DNA of 41,458 bases from Prevotella sp. (GCA_017632825.1 JAGBQP010000010.1:1-41458), one strand, 5' to 3'; numbered from the stretch's first letter, positions 9,901 to 17,605 are shown. The notes: generated by a model not told the origin, from the letters alone. Made by a program: numbers and translations.

Positions 9901-10750
9901 GGACCTCATCGTATGTAAGGAGAACATGCCTGGACTTCGTGGCAGTCAGCTATGCAACCAGATCAAGATGGATCCCGCACGAGCAAAGATGAAGTTTGTC
10001 TTAATGACCGATGGAGCCCTGACCTCCCAGGACATGAGAGATTTGGACATCACACTTTCGGCAGACGACTATCTGGCTAAGCCCTTTAACCTGCAGGATG
10101 CCGTCATGCGTTTCAACAAACTACTGGGACTAGGCTTTGTTGAAATTGATGATGATCTCATTGAAGGTGCAGAAACACGTCGTCTTGAGAATCTCAACTC
10201 CAGTATGACAACTGCTACCGAGAGCTATGGCTATAAGAGTTTTGACCCCATGAGTGAAAGTTCAGATGATGACGAAGACATGCAAAAGGTCGAGACACGT
10301 ATAATCACAGACAACGCGCCATCAGTACAATCTCTGAATTCCGAATTAGCAGAGCAGATTGCAGCAGCTATGGCTGAAGAGACAGACAGCTTCGATAACG
10401 ACATCTCGATGGTTGGAGCAATTGATCAGCGTCTGCTGAAGAATATCGAACAATATGTGCTTCAGAACATGAGCCGTGGACAGATTAGCCTTGAAGAAAT
10501 GGCCTCTGCCTTAGGTATGGGACGCGTTCCCTTCTTCCACAAAGTACGCAACCTCACTGGTAAAACGCCGACAGAGATTGTGCGCGACCTACGCCTCAAA
10601 CATGCCTGCATTCTGCTTAAACGCACAAATATCAACATGAGTGAACTGGCCGCTAACGTTGGTTTTGTTACGGCTGAAAATTTCATCAATGTCTTCAAGG
10701 AGAAGTTCGGTCTATCGCCACTCGAATACCGTCTCAAACACAGAAAATAG
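6947..10750 (+). CDS. Hybrid two-component-like regulator without phosphotransfer residues
   Basis: This 1267-residue protein has the layout of Bacteroidota hybrid two-component systems. There is an N-terminal membrane/signal helix, then a periplasmic sensor of about a dozen Reg_prop repeats (LWIGT, MWFGT, IWIGT and similar motifs, residues about 40-640; probably two propellers). A Y_Y_Y domain (about 700-780), a transmembrane helix (about 787-808) and a coiled region follow. Then come a receiver-like domain (about 939-1065) and a C-terminal AraC-type DNA-binding domain (about 1180-1267). Unusually, the H-box position reads SNDLRQPM, with Asn842 in place of the phosphoacceptor His. There is no HATPase domain: only about 90 residues separate this motif from the receiver. 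The receiver has Lys991 (LIVCKENMPG) in place of the phosphoacceptor Asp, though the acidic pair IIDDN, the Thr (VLMTDG) and the Lys (LAKPF) remain. The frame is uninterrupted, so this is not decay. The start at 6947 or the ATG at 6965 are both possible. Confidence 0.9.
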   Translation: MVRDNIMSKLYRKSLTILLMALISLSAIGAYLFKTLDAKDGLTSSQVNCILKDGRGYMWFGTSAGLYRFDGYTFKVFQCNSQDGSSLPDSYITSIQEALDGNLWIGTATGYCLYKPQTETFERDMKQVFARMNINEIPKVVYIDRHKNIWGAIPNKGVVCFNQQQQLLYEFGYTGDVTGVPEGNICSISECRDGALIIYDDGRIVCCDVMHQQHTVWATDEIADRHLRKTPTLQAFADQKDNIWLFGRGTLFLYNKKTNTWDTSIGDRLGMTGTSVDNSVHGMGGDRSGNIWIGTDLKGLIRMNINTHEFEQVQPRNINERQLSDGIVRIQSLYIDDTDLLWVGTEKSGIAYYGVNIFRFHSRIIGDITAMAQDANGHIWYGTSDHGVLDLDARLASVKVSCMETTPDGSLWVGSKNNGLTRIKNGTSTIYTQYSDSTKTLIDDHVNALCADKNGNLWIATNGGLQVFNPRMNTFSTYTQQNGKLETNTITSLYYGKGNMVFVGTSEGLNLLNLSTSEMRHLIGNTTAMKKFTNNFITQIFMDSRELLWIGTREGLNILNLATDDLLYLTEKQGLCNNNICGITEDNKHNIWVTTSNGVSRIVVQRNHEEGSFSFSPYNYDTRDGLQSNEFNVGSIITEANGNVIFGGLYGVNWTSQEQDEESKALPRVMLTQLFIGEEEVQIGHEYNDKVLLPQALNESSHIELDHNQNTFTIKFAAGNYNQSERLQFKYWMEGLDNDWKTGDALKHGVTFENLSSGTYTLHVKAVAADGSISNQERVIEITIAPHWLLSWWMFVVYAGIIVIVLYVWRIGIQQIKEIKARKKAVIDQLKVQREEVKAASNDLRQPMIRMTSIISNLAENEKSLEEREQLNALHSQILQIITRVTDMQLALENPEAKAKQSIHNRFELNSKGEMELLEDTSGVLTGEIRARRTADTPTGKFIVIIIDDNTEFLKFVNERLINVYDIHVYNNIHNAAQDLETIKADLIVCKENMPGLRGSQLCNQIKMDPARAKMKFVLMTDGALTSQDMRDLDITLSADDYLAKPFNLQDAVMRFNKLLGLGFVEIDDDLIEGAETRRLENLNSSMTTATESYGYKSFDPMSESSDDDEDMQKVETRIITDNAPSVQSLNSELAEQIAAAMAEETDSFDNDISMVGAIDQRLLKNIEQYVLQNMSRGQISLEEMASALGMGRVPFFHKVRNLTGKTPTEIVRDLRLKHACILLKRTNINMSELAANVGFVTAENFINVFKEKFGLSPLEYRLKHRK

Positions 10751-10818
10751 TTCGAAGTTGGCACATCACTTTAAGAATGACTGTGCGAAGCGGAAGCTTC
10801 CTAAAGGATAAAGAACAA

Positions 10819-12177
10819 ATGAATAAAGGAAATAATACAAGAAATAATAACAAAGTTAGAATCAATCATCATAATAAAGAAAAGCGTTTCAGCCATTCAC
10901 GACACTCCATTCGTTATTCATTGACGAGGTTGGGTGTTTCCTTACTCTTATTCTCTTATCCTCTATTATTTAGCCGCGTAGCAGCCCAAACAAGCGACAG
11001 TATTATTCGTCGAGAGATGACTGCTTATGGTATACGCTTCACAGACGACAACAGCGTTCATGTGCTACAGAGTGGTCAGGCTAAGTTTGACGATCTCTTT
11101 GAAGCCATCCGTCAAGCACATCATAGTGTCCATCTGGAGTACTTCAACTTCCGTAATGACAGCATAGCATCGCTCCTCTTTGATCTCTTGCGTGAAAAAC
11201 GCCGGGAGGGTGTTGAGATACGTGCACTCTTTGATGGTTTCGGCAACGACTCCAACAACCAACCTTTACAGAAGCGTCACATCACGAGACTACGCAACGA
11301 TAGCATAGACATTCACGAATATGACCCGATTCGTTTCCCATGGGTTAACCACATCTGGCCACGGGATCACCGTAAAATTGTGGTCATTGATGGGAAAATA
11401 GGCTACACGGGTGGCATGAACGTAGCCGACTATTATATAAAAGGTACGGAACAGGTGGGCGAATGGCGCGACCTCCACAGTCGCATCGAAGGTAGTGCTG
11501 TCAATGACCTACAACTCATCTTCCGTGAAATATGGTATAAGGTAACAGGCGAGCGTCTTACCGCCCCAACCTATTTCCGCGGAGGCAGCGCTGGACACCA
11601 GACGGTGGGCATCATGAATAGAGAGCCTGGTGCTGTTTATACTGCCGATGGTCATCTCCTTGGACGTAACGATGCCGTACGTCGTTTCTACATTGCCGCC
11701 ATAGACGCTGCAAAGGACTCCATCAACCTCATCAACCCCTATCTCACTCTCTCGCCATCGCTTTGGAAAGCACTACGACGGGCTGTGAAGCGTGGTGTAA
11801 AGCTCAATGTTATGATTTCCCAGAAGAGTGATATCCCCTTGACACCGGACTGCGTCTTCTACAATGCACACAAACTGATGAAAATGGGAGCCAACATATG
11901 GGTTTATCAACCAGGGTTCCACCACTCTAAGATTATGATGGTAGATGGTCGCTTCTGTACTATCGGATCATCAAACTTGAACTCACGCAGTTTACGTTTT
12001 GACTATGAAGACAATGCTATTATCCTTAGCAGTGAAACCACAGAAGAACTCAATCAAATGTTTAATCGCGATACAAAGAAAAGCGAGCTGATGACACCCG
12101 AGTGGTGGCGCACAAAGCGTTCCTCATGGGCTAAATTTCGTGGTTGGTTTGCCCACCTGCTTGCCTTTACTCTATAA
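10819..12177 (+). CDS. Phospholipase D-like protein, cardiolipin-synthase type
   Basis: This protein has two HKD motifs, the catalytic signature of the phospholipase D superfamily: HRKIVVID starting near residue 184 and HSKIMMVD starting near residue 369, the second followed by GSSNLNSRS. The spacing and the WRDLHSRIEG segment resemble bacterial cardiolipin synthases. Instead of two N-terminal membrane helices it has a basic, Asn/Lys-rich N-terminus of about 37 residues and one hydrophobic segment ending in VAAQ, so it may be exported or anchored by a single helix. I prefer the ATG at 10819, which follows AAAGGAT-AAAG; an ATG at 10777 would add 14 residues without a ribosome-binding signal. 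It follows the hybrid-like regulator by 68 bases and may be in its operon. It converges with the TPR gene with a 17-base gap and no visible terminator. Confidence 0.85.
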   Translation: MNKGNNTRNNNKVRINHHNKEKRFSHSRHSIRYSLTRLGVSLLLFSYPLLFSRVAAQTSDSIIRREMTAYGIRFTDDNSVHVLQSGQAKFDDLFEAIRQAHHSVHLEYFNFRNDSIASLLFDLLREKRREGVEIRALFDGFGNDSNNQPLQKRHITRLRNDSIDIHEYDPIRFPWVNHIWPRDHRKIVVIDGKIGYTGGMNVADYYIKGTEQVGEWRDLHSRIEGSAVNDLQLIFREIWYKVTGERLTAPTYFRGGSAGHQTVGIMNREPGAVYTADGHLLGRNDAVRRFYIAAIDAAKDSINLINPYLTLSPSLWKALRRAVKRGVKLNVMISQKSDIPLTPDCVFYNAHKLMKMGANIWVYQPGFHHSKIMMVDGRFCTIGSSNLNSRSLRFDYEDNAIILSSETTEELNQMFNRDTKKSELMTPEWWRTKRSSWAKFRGWFAHLLAFTL

Positions 12178-12194
12178 GAATCACACAACAGACA

Positions 12195-14369
12195 TTACAC
12201 TGTAAGCATATCGGACATCAAGCGTATCTCCACATCTCCAATACCATTACGCAGTAACAGTTTTTCTTCGCGGCGGAATTCTTCCTCTGCATTGAAACCA
12301 TTGTCACCACACGCGTCCGCATATCTCTGGAATAGTCTTACTGCCTCCAAGACCTCTCCACCTATCCACTTGCAGTAGCCGCTATTTAGATAGTCATCGG
12401 GCAGCGGATTTTCTAGCAGTTGCTTGTAAAGATTATCTGCCTGTTCATGTTTTCCGCCGCCCACAAGTGTCCATGCCAAAACACGCTTAACATTTGTGTC
12501 TTCAGGTGTTTCGTAATTCATCTTAAAGAGAATCTTTTGTGCCTCGTCATACTGTTGAAGATTACCCAGACAAATAGATTTATTGAGCAAATAATTACGA
12601 TGTTCTGGTTGCAATTTCAGCAACTTTTCATAAACATCGAGTGCTCCTTGATAATCATGCTCAGCAAAGCGAACACGTGCCAAGCCTCTCAATGCCTGCA
12701 GATGCTGCGAATTACGTACCAGCACCTGTTGATAGCAGTCTTTAGCATCGTCAGGTGACAGCGTAGCCAGTGTTAAATAGTAACGTTCGCTATAAGCCTG
12801 CTCAGGACAGTTTCTAAGCACACGGAGCGCAGCTTTTTGATAACCTTGCTTGGCAAGGAAAGCAGCCACTTCCACAAAGTCAGAAACCAACGGTGTCTCA
12901 CAGAAGCACAACTCATCAAAAAAGAACAGACGGTCGCCCTCAACATCGCTTTCGAATGGATTGTCAAACACAATACGTGAAGGAAACAATCGGAAGAAAC
13001 GATACACATCCTGCAGATACCTTCGACGTAATAAAGCCGGCTGCTGCACATCCTCTGCGAACATCTGTTCGCCAATCACAGACAACTCCCCTCGATCCAA
13101 CAAGTCTAACATGTGTTTGGGCAGTTGGCTCGTAGCCTGATGGAATGCCAACGCAAATGAATATGCATCGCTGTCACAAAACAGACTACGACCTAACAAG
13201 GCTACGAGAATTCGTTTACTGCGAATGTCGGCCATCACCTCATGTAGTGCAGGGTGTTTTATGTCAAATGGCATCAGCCAATTGCAAGTATCATTAAAGA
13301 ATGAGAAGCGTTTCATTTGTGAGAAGCCACCAAAGTAGATATCCGAACCGGCGCGTTGCATATCAATCATCTTACGTATCGTCGCCTCCAAATTTTCCAT
13401 TCGCTGTTCCGAGAGTTCAGGGTGCAGAATATCCTCTATAGAATCGCCTTCGATCTCCTCAAGACCATTGCGAGTAATGCGAAACTGGTCATTGTTTTTC
13501 ATGATCTCAGGAATCATCTCCTGTTGAATCTTCTGACTGTCCTCATCAGCTTTTAGACAATAAACGAGTTGCATCTGTAATTCCTTCAGTTCTCCTCGGC
13601 ACCTTTCGTCGGCAGTCAACTTCTGCAACATGGTGAGCATTTCCGGCCAGACTGTCATTTGACGACTGTCAATACCCAAAGCCCATCCTACCAATGCGCG
13701 CTGACGCACCTGCTCGTCGGTGCTACGGTCATAAACGTTCATCAGAACACAAAGCTTGTAGAAGTCAAACGTATTAAGCAATGCCAGAGTGACAGCACTC
13801 ACAAGCAACCGTTGGTCGTTGCAGTCAATGGTTGGAGATAGCAATAATTCGGTAAAAGCATCGGCAGTACGTTCGCTCCACGAATGCGATGTCCAGACAT
13901 AGTCAAAGAAATCGCTTAACAGTTTCTGATGTCGCTCACATATTTGTCGTTCTTTCTCTGCTCGAGTATGTTCTGGTTTTAGTTCGAGCAAAGCCAACTC
14001 TGTCACAAAATTTTCCAGTTCCAAACGCAAAGTAGTCAGCGACCAGTTCTGTCGTGCCGACCTGCAACGCTCATAGGCATTCAGTACAAATGGAGCCCGC
14101 TTGATATAGTCGTTGATTGACAAATCGGTAACTAACATCTGCATCCGCTGTAGCAGCGACAAGTAAAGGGCTTGTCGCTGGGGGTCCTGAAAACCGCGTT
14201 GCCAATAGTCCGTCATTAGGCGGTAGTCGTCTCTGATGAGTCTCAGCTGCTCTTGCTCCTGCGGGTTGGCATACGTCAGAAGATAATTCTCCAGACTGAT
14301 GAGAGCCTTACCCAAATGCCCTTCAAGTATAGAGTTTCGAATAAATTCCAGTTGTGCGTTACCAACCAT
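12195..14369 (-). CDS. Tetratricopeptide-repeat protein of unknown function
   Basis: This 724-residue soluble protein has no signal peptide. TPR-like helical repeats are evident in the C-terminal third: ALRGLARVRFAEHDYQGAL, then NKSICLGNLQQYDEAQ, then LAWTLVGGGKHEQADNL, each at the 34-residue spacing with the usual small and aromatic residues. The N-terminal two thirds are helical, charged and unassigned. The start is the ATG at 14369: AAAGGAG (14375-14381) ends 5 bases before it, an unusually strong Shine-Dalgarno for this phylum. A longer frame from 14399 would begin inside the preceding gene with no ribosome-binding site. It sits 2 bases after the stop of the solute-binding lipoprotein, which implies translational coupling. 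TPR proteins usually mediate protein-protein contacts; nothing here tells which. Confidence 0.8.
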   Translation of the reverse strand: MVGNAQLEFIRNSILEGHLGKALISLENYLLTYANPQEQEQLRLIRDDYRLMTDYWQRGFQDPQRQALYLSLLQRMQMLVTDLSINDYIKRAPFVLNAYERCRSARQNWSLTTLRLELENFVTELALLELKPEHTRAEKERQICERHQKLLSDFFDYVWTSHSWSERTADAFTELLLSPTIDCNDQRLLVSAVTLALLNTFDFYKLCVLMNVYDRSTDEQVRQRALVGWALGIDSRQMTVWPEMLTMLQKLTADERCRGELKELQMQLVYCLKADEDSQKIQQEMIPEIMKNNDQFRITRNGLEEIEGDSIEDILHPELSEQRMENLEATIRKMIDMQRAGSDIYFGGFSQMKRFSFFNDTCNWLMPFDIKHPALHEVMADIRSKRILVALLGRSLFCDSDAYSFALAFHQATSQLPKHMLDLLDRGELSVIGEQMFAEDVQQPALLRRRYLQDVYRFFRLFPSRIVFDNPFESDVEGDRLFFFDELCFCETPLVSDFVEVAAFLAKQGYQKAALRVLRNCPEQAYSERYYLTLATLSPDDAKDCYQQVLVRNSQHLQALRGLARVRFAEHDYQGALDVYEKLLKLQPEHRNYLLNKSICLGNLQQYDEAQKILFKMNYETPEDTNVKRVLAWTLVGGGKHEQADNLYKQLLENPLPDDYLNSGYCKWIGGEVLEAVRLFQRYADACGDNGFNAEEEFRREEKLLLRNGIGDVEIRLMSDMLTV

Positions 14370-14371
14370 AG

Positions 14372-15286
14372 TTACTCCTTTAGACCATTTTTGGCCCACT
14401 CCACATCTTTCTCACGTGGTGTGGTCACCGGTTCATATTTCAAATATTTAGCCAAAGAGTCAAGTACCGCACCTTTCACCTTGCAGTATTTTTCTGCCAC
14501 GTTTTTATAAGGCTTTACACCGTAACGGGCCAAAGAATCGCAAGCCTGCCCATAGGCTTTCAAAAATTGGGTCAGTTGTTTGTTGCGGTCTTTATTCTTC
14601 AAGGCTTTTTCGCTGAATGCCAATACACCAGGACAGATGTCCATATGGCGAGTATCCATCAGTACACGATGTTTCATCATGCGTGCCTGGGCAGCCTGTG
14701 GTTCTGTCAAGAACATGGCATCGAGTTCGTCGCCCAATAACATATTCAGTCGGATGTTCACATCATTTATCTGTATTCGGAACACACGCTCCGTCTTTAA
14801 TTGGGCACTATCCACAGCAATGGAAGTCAGACGGTCGGTCACCGAATAGCGTGTCATAGCCACCATTTTATCGTCCAATTCCTTCAGCTGGCGAATACGG
14901 GCATTTCTTCTTGTTATTAGCTGCCAGTATGCGTTGGTAGCTGCTACATAGCGCAATGGCATATCCTGCTGCATACGTTCCGTACGTACCAAGTCACTTA
15001 CCATTCCCTCCACCCTGCCGTGGGCGATGGCAGTATCGCAGTCCATCTGTGCCATAAAGAGTTTCAGACGAACATCGACGCCCTGTGCTTTGAAGAAGCC
15101 ACGTTCCAGAGCCACATACAGGGGCAGACAATCCATTGTGGGCATCACCGCCACCTTCAGTGCAGCCGAGTCTTCGCGCAGTATCTGCTGACGCTGCTGG
15201 CGTGTCAGTCTCTGAGTTTCCTCATAGGATTGACCACAACTAGTCAATAGGCAGATTACTGCTAAAATACATCCAAATTTCTTCAT
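14372..15286 (-). CDS. ABC-transporter-type solute-binding lipoprotein (SsuA/THI5-like)
   Basis: This 304-residue protein begins with a lipoprotein signal peptide whose lipobox is LLTSC near residue 17. The rest resembles the NMT1/THI5/SsuA group of periplasmic binding proteins: LKVAVMPTMDCLPLYVALERGFFKAQGVDV is the typical opening lobe (given here in part: VAVMPTMDCLPLYVALERG). Later segments such as MLLGDELDAMFLTEP match the family's second lobe. Typical ligands are alkanesulfonates, nitrate/taurine or thiamine precursors; the ligand here cannot be told. No permease or ATPase gene is adjacent, so it is an orphan. The start is the ATG at 15286; an in-frame TTG at 15298 lies inside the promoter -7 box and is rejected. 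Confidence 0.8.
   Translation of the reverse strand: MKKFGCILAVICLLTSCGQSYEETQRLTRQQRQQILREDSAALKVAVMPTMDCLPLYVALERGFFKAQGVDVRLKLFMAQMDCDTAIAHGRVEGMVSDLVRTERMQQDMPLRYVAATNAYWQLITRRNARIRQLKELDDKMVAMTRYSVTDRLTSIAVDSAQLKTERVFRIQINDVNIRLNMLLGDELDAMFLTEPQAAQARMMKHRVLMDTRHMDICPGVLAFSEKALKNKDRNKQLTQFLKAYGQACDSLARYGVKPYKNVAEKYCKVKGAVLDSLAKYLKYEPVTTPREKDVEWAKNGLKE
14375..14381 (-). promoter_or_regulatory. Strong ribosome-binding site of the TPR gene
   Basis: AAAGGAG on the minus strand lies within the last codons of the upstream lipoprotein gene and 5 bases before the ATG at 14369. It decides the start and indicates stop/start coupling (TAA, two bases, ATG). Confidence 0.7.
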
Positions 15287-15295
15287 AATTGAGTG

Positions 15296-15303
15296 CAAAG
15301 ATA
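15296..15303 (-). promoter_or_regulatory. -7 promoter box of the solute-binding lipoprotein/TPR operon
   Basis: On the minus strand this reads TATCTTTG and ends 9 bases before the ATG at 15286. A good -33 element is not apparent. Confidence 0.55.
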
Positions 15304-15377
15304 ACCATTTTTACCCGATTCTTTGGTCCTTTAACTCCCTTTAACGCCTTTTGCTCCTATTCCTCCTTAAAATGTTG

Positions 15378-15385
15378 TACTTTTG
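15378..15385 (+). promoter_or_regulatory. -7 promoter box of radA
   Basis: TACTTTTG matches TAnnTTTG and ends 7 bases before the radA ATG at 15393, predicting a near-leaderless mRNA. The -33 element is not at the ideal spacing. Confidence 0.55.
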
Positions 15386-15392
15386 TACCATT

Positions 15393-16826
15393 ATGGCAAA
15401 AGACAAAACTGCTTACGTCTGCTCGAACTGCGGACAGGAATCTCCCAAATGGATAGGAAAGTGCCCTGCCTGCGGACAGTGGAACACGTTTCGTGAAATC
15501 AAAATTGCTGCTTCAACGGCTACCATACGCAACAGGGCTGCTACAATCACCCAAGGTGCCTCGCTCACATCCCATCTCACACAGGCTGCACGTGTACTGC
15601 GACTGAGTGACATCAGCGCCACCGATGACCCGCGCATCGACATGCAGGATGCAGAGCTAAACCGAGTCCTCGGCGGTGGTCTCGTTCCAGGAAGCATTGT
15701 CCTATTAGGAGGCGAGCCCGGCATCGGCAAGTCCACACTCACACTGCAAACCATGCTCAACTTGCCCGTACGCGTCCTCTACGTCAGTGGTGAGGAGAGC
15801 GCTCACCAGCTCAAGATGCGCGCCGAACGTATCAGCGCCTCACAATACCCTAATGAAGCACAACTAAAAAACGGGCACCTATCACCAGATTTCTTACTGC
15901 TCTGTGAAAATCAGTTAGAGGCCATCTTTGATCATATAAAAGAGGTAAAGCCTCAACTTGTTGTCATCGACTCCATTCAGACCATCATGACTGAGGATGT
16001 TGAATCGTCAGCAGGCTCTATCGCTCAGGTACGCGAGTGTGCAGCTGCTCTGTTACGCTTTGCTAAATCGAGCGCTGTACCCGTCATCCTCATTGGCCAC
16101 ATCACCAAGGAGGGCACCCTCGCCGGTCCCAAAATACTGGAGCACATTGTCGATACCGTCATTCAGTTTGAAGGCGACCAGCACCATATGTATCGCATTC
16201 TACGAGCCATCAAGAATCGCTTTGGTTCCACCTCCGAACTCGGTATTTATGAGATGCAACAGAATGGACTTCGACAAGTCTCCAACCCTTCTGAACTACT
16301 GCTCACTGACAATCACGACGATTTATCGGGAGTTGCTATTTCCAGCACCATCGAAGGTGTTCGACCTTTCCTTGTTGAGACACAAGCACTTGTCTCTACT
16401 GCAGCCTATGGAACGCCCCAACGCGCAGCCACAGGTTTTGACCAGCGTCGTCTCAATATGTTACTAGCTGTACTTGAGAAGCGCGTAGGCTTCAAACTTG
16501 CCCAAAAAGATGTATTCGTTAACATTGCTGGTGGTTTGCGCGTTACAGATCTCGCTATGGATCTCAGCGTCATTGCAGCCGTTCTCTCATCCAATGTTGA
16601 TACCCCTATAGAACAAGGCTGGTGTATGGCTGGAGAAGTAGGTCTATCAGGCGAAGTGCGCCCTGTGGCCCGCATCGAGCAACGTATTGCTGAGGCCGAG
16701 AAACTCGGATTCCACAACATCATCATTCCTAAATATAACCTGCAAGGACTCGACGCCAAGAAGTACAAGATTCAGCTTCACCCCGTCCGAAAGGTCGAAG
16801 AAGCCTTGCGAGCCCTGTTTGGTTAA
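15393..16826 (+). CDS. radA: DNA repair protein RadA
   Basis: RadA is a RecA-related ATPase that processes recombination intermediates and acts as a branch-migration motor with RecA. The 477-residue frame shows all parts in order: a four-cysteine zinc finger (Cys10, 13, 24, 27), a Walker A GEPGIGKST near residues 107-115, the VLYVSGEES segment, a Walker B LVVIDSIQT, and the RadA-specific KNRFG motif followed by GSTSELGIYEM. A C-terminal Lon-protease-like domain contains VFVNIAGGLRV and the GEVGLSGEVRPV segment. I start at the ATG at 15393 because the promoter -7 box (15378-15385) occupies the sequence that a longer frame would translate. It is followed by a repeat array and a hairpin terminator at 16928-16966, so it is probably monocistronic. 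Confidence 0.95.
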   Translation: MAKDKTAYVCSNCGQESPKWIGKCPACGQWNTFREIKIAASTATIRNRAATITQGASLTSHLTQAARVLRLSDISATDDPRIDMQDAELNRVLGGGLVPGSIVLLGGEPGIGKSTLTLQTMLNLPVRVLYVSGEESAHQLKMRAERISASQYPNEAQLKNGHLSPDFLLLCENQLEAIFDHIKEVKPQLVVIDSIQTIMTEDVESSAGSIAQVRECAAALLRFAKSSAVPVILIGHITKEGTLAGPKILEHIVDTVIQFEGDQHHMYRILRAIKNRFGSTSELGIYEMQQNGLRQVSNPSELLLTDNHDDLSGVAISSTIEGVRPFLVETQALVSTAAYGTPQRAATGFDQRRLNMLLAVLEKRVGFKLAQKDVFVNIAGGLRVTDLAMDLSVIAAVLSSNVDTPIEQGWCMAGEVGLSGEVRPVARIEQRIAEAEKLGFHNIIIPKYNLQGLDAKKYKIQLHPVRKVEEALRALFG

Positions 16827-16886
16827 AGCATGTCATGGGGAGGTGTAGTATACTCACAATAATCATTTCTACACCAGTCTCTACTG

Positions 16887-16941
16887 AAACTCCATGAGAT
16901 TTTCTCAAAACTCCATGAGAATTTCTCAAAACTCCATGAGA
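16887..16941 (+). repeat. 21-bp tandem repeat, about 2.6 copies, downstream of radA
   Basis: Copies begin at 16887, 16908 and 16929. The shared core AAACTCCATGAGA is followed by TTTTCTCA or a close variant in the first two copies. Each full copy contains a small palindrome TGAGA-nnn-TCTCA. The third copy is cut short and forms the left arm of the terminator hairpin. Confidence 0.85.
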
Positions 16942-16966
16942 TTTTTCTTAATCTCATGGAGTTTTT
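16928..16966 (+). terminator. Rho-independent-type terminator after radA
   Basis: A perfect 15-bp stem pairs 16928-16942 with 16951-16965 across an 8-base loop, and a T-run closes the right arm (16962-16966). The stem is moderately AT-rich but long. Confidence 0.75.
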
Positions 16967-16979
16967 CGTGTCCCTACAC

Positions 16980-17010
16980 TTGGTGGTTCGCAATAAAAGA
17001 TGTATCTTTG
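16980..17010 (+). promoter_or_regulatory. Promoter of rubrerythrin
   Basis: TTGG (16980-16983), 19 bases, TATCTTTG (17003-17010). The predicted leader is about 45 bases and A-rich, which is the usual translation signal in this phylum. Confidence 0.7.
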
Positions 17011-17062
17011 CAACGCGAGATAATAAAAGCAGAAATGAATAAACAACTAAACTTCAACAATT

Positions 17063-17605
17063 ATGAAAGAACTTAAAGGAACTAAAACAGAGAAGAATCT
17101 GCAAGAGGCTTTTGCAGGCGAGTCTATGGCACGTAACAAATATTCATATTGGGCATCAAAGGCCAAAAAAGACGGCTACGTACAGATAGCAGCCATATTC
17201 GAGGAAACTGCTGCAAACGAAAAGGAACATGCAAAGATGTGGTTCAAGCTGCTGGAAGGCGGCGCCATCAAATCAACTGCAGAGAACTTAGAAGCTGCTG
17301 CTGGCGGCGAGAACTTTGAGTGGACAGACATGTATGCACGTATGGCACGCGAAGCACGTGAGGAAGGATTTACAGAAATAGCTGAGAAGTTCGAGGGTGT
17401 GGCTGCCATTGAGAAGGCTCACGAAGAGCGCTATCGCAAGTTGCTGGACAACGTAAAGAAAGAACGGGTGTTTTCAAAGGATGGTGACGTCATCTGGCAG
17501 TGTGCCAACTGTGGTCACATCGTTGTAGGCAAGAAGGCACCAGAGGAGTGCCCGGTATGCAACCACCCGCAGGCTTACTTCCAGGTAAAAGCAGAAAACT
17601 ACTAA
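17063..17605 (+). CDS. rbr: Rubrerythrin
   Basis: Rubrerythrin is a cytoplasmic non-heme peroxidase of anaerobes that reduces hydrogen peroxide using a diiron centre fed by a rubredoxin domain. The 180-residue protein has the ferritin-like four-helix domain with ligand motifs [19 protein letters not shown] and [10 protein letters not shown]-terminal rubredoxin-like domain carries two cysteine pairs, CANCG and CPVCN. The length is near the usual 190. It stands alone between two terminators and a consensus promoter, as expected for an oxidative-stress gene with its own control. A 13-codon reading frame (17035-17076) overlaps its start in another frame. The transcription terminator at 17654-17696 lies inside the end of the convergent gene. 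Confidence 0.95.
   Translation: MKELKGTKTEKNLQEAFAGESMARNKYSYWASKAKKDGYVQIAAIFEETAANEKEHAKMWFKLLEGGAIKSTAENLEAAAGGENFEWTDMYARMAREAREEGFTEIAEKFEGVAAIEKAHEERYRKLLDNVKKERVFSKDGDVIWQCANCGHIVVGKKAPEECPVCNHPQAYFQVKAENY

Noticed and set aside
10139..10430. Possible frameshift or decay in the hybrid-like regulator linker
   Set aside because: The acidic linker between receiver and AraC domain is in frame and such linkers are normally low-complexity; no stop or frame change is present.
10777..10818. Upstream ATG extension of the phospholipase D-like protein
   Set aside because: No ribosome-binding signal precedes it, whereas the ATG at 10819 follows AAAGGAT; the choice is not certain.
16887..16966. 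Possible CRISPR array
   Set aside because: The repeats are directly abutting 21-bp units without spacers, only about 2.6 copies, and end in a terminator hairpin; no cas genes are present.
16894..17076. A 60-codon frame with a repeated MRFSQNS-like peptide
   Set aside because: The peptide repeat is just translation of the 21-bp DNA repeats and the terminator hairpin, and the frame then runs through the rubrerythrin promoter.
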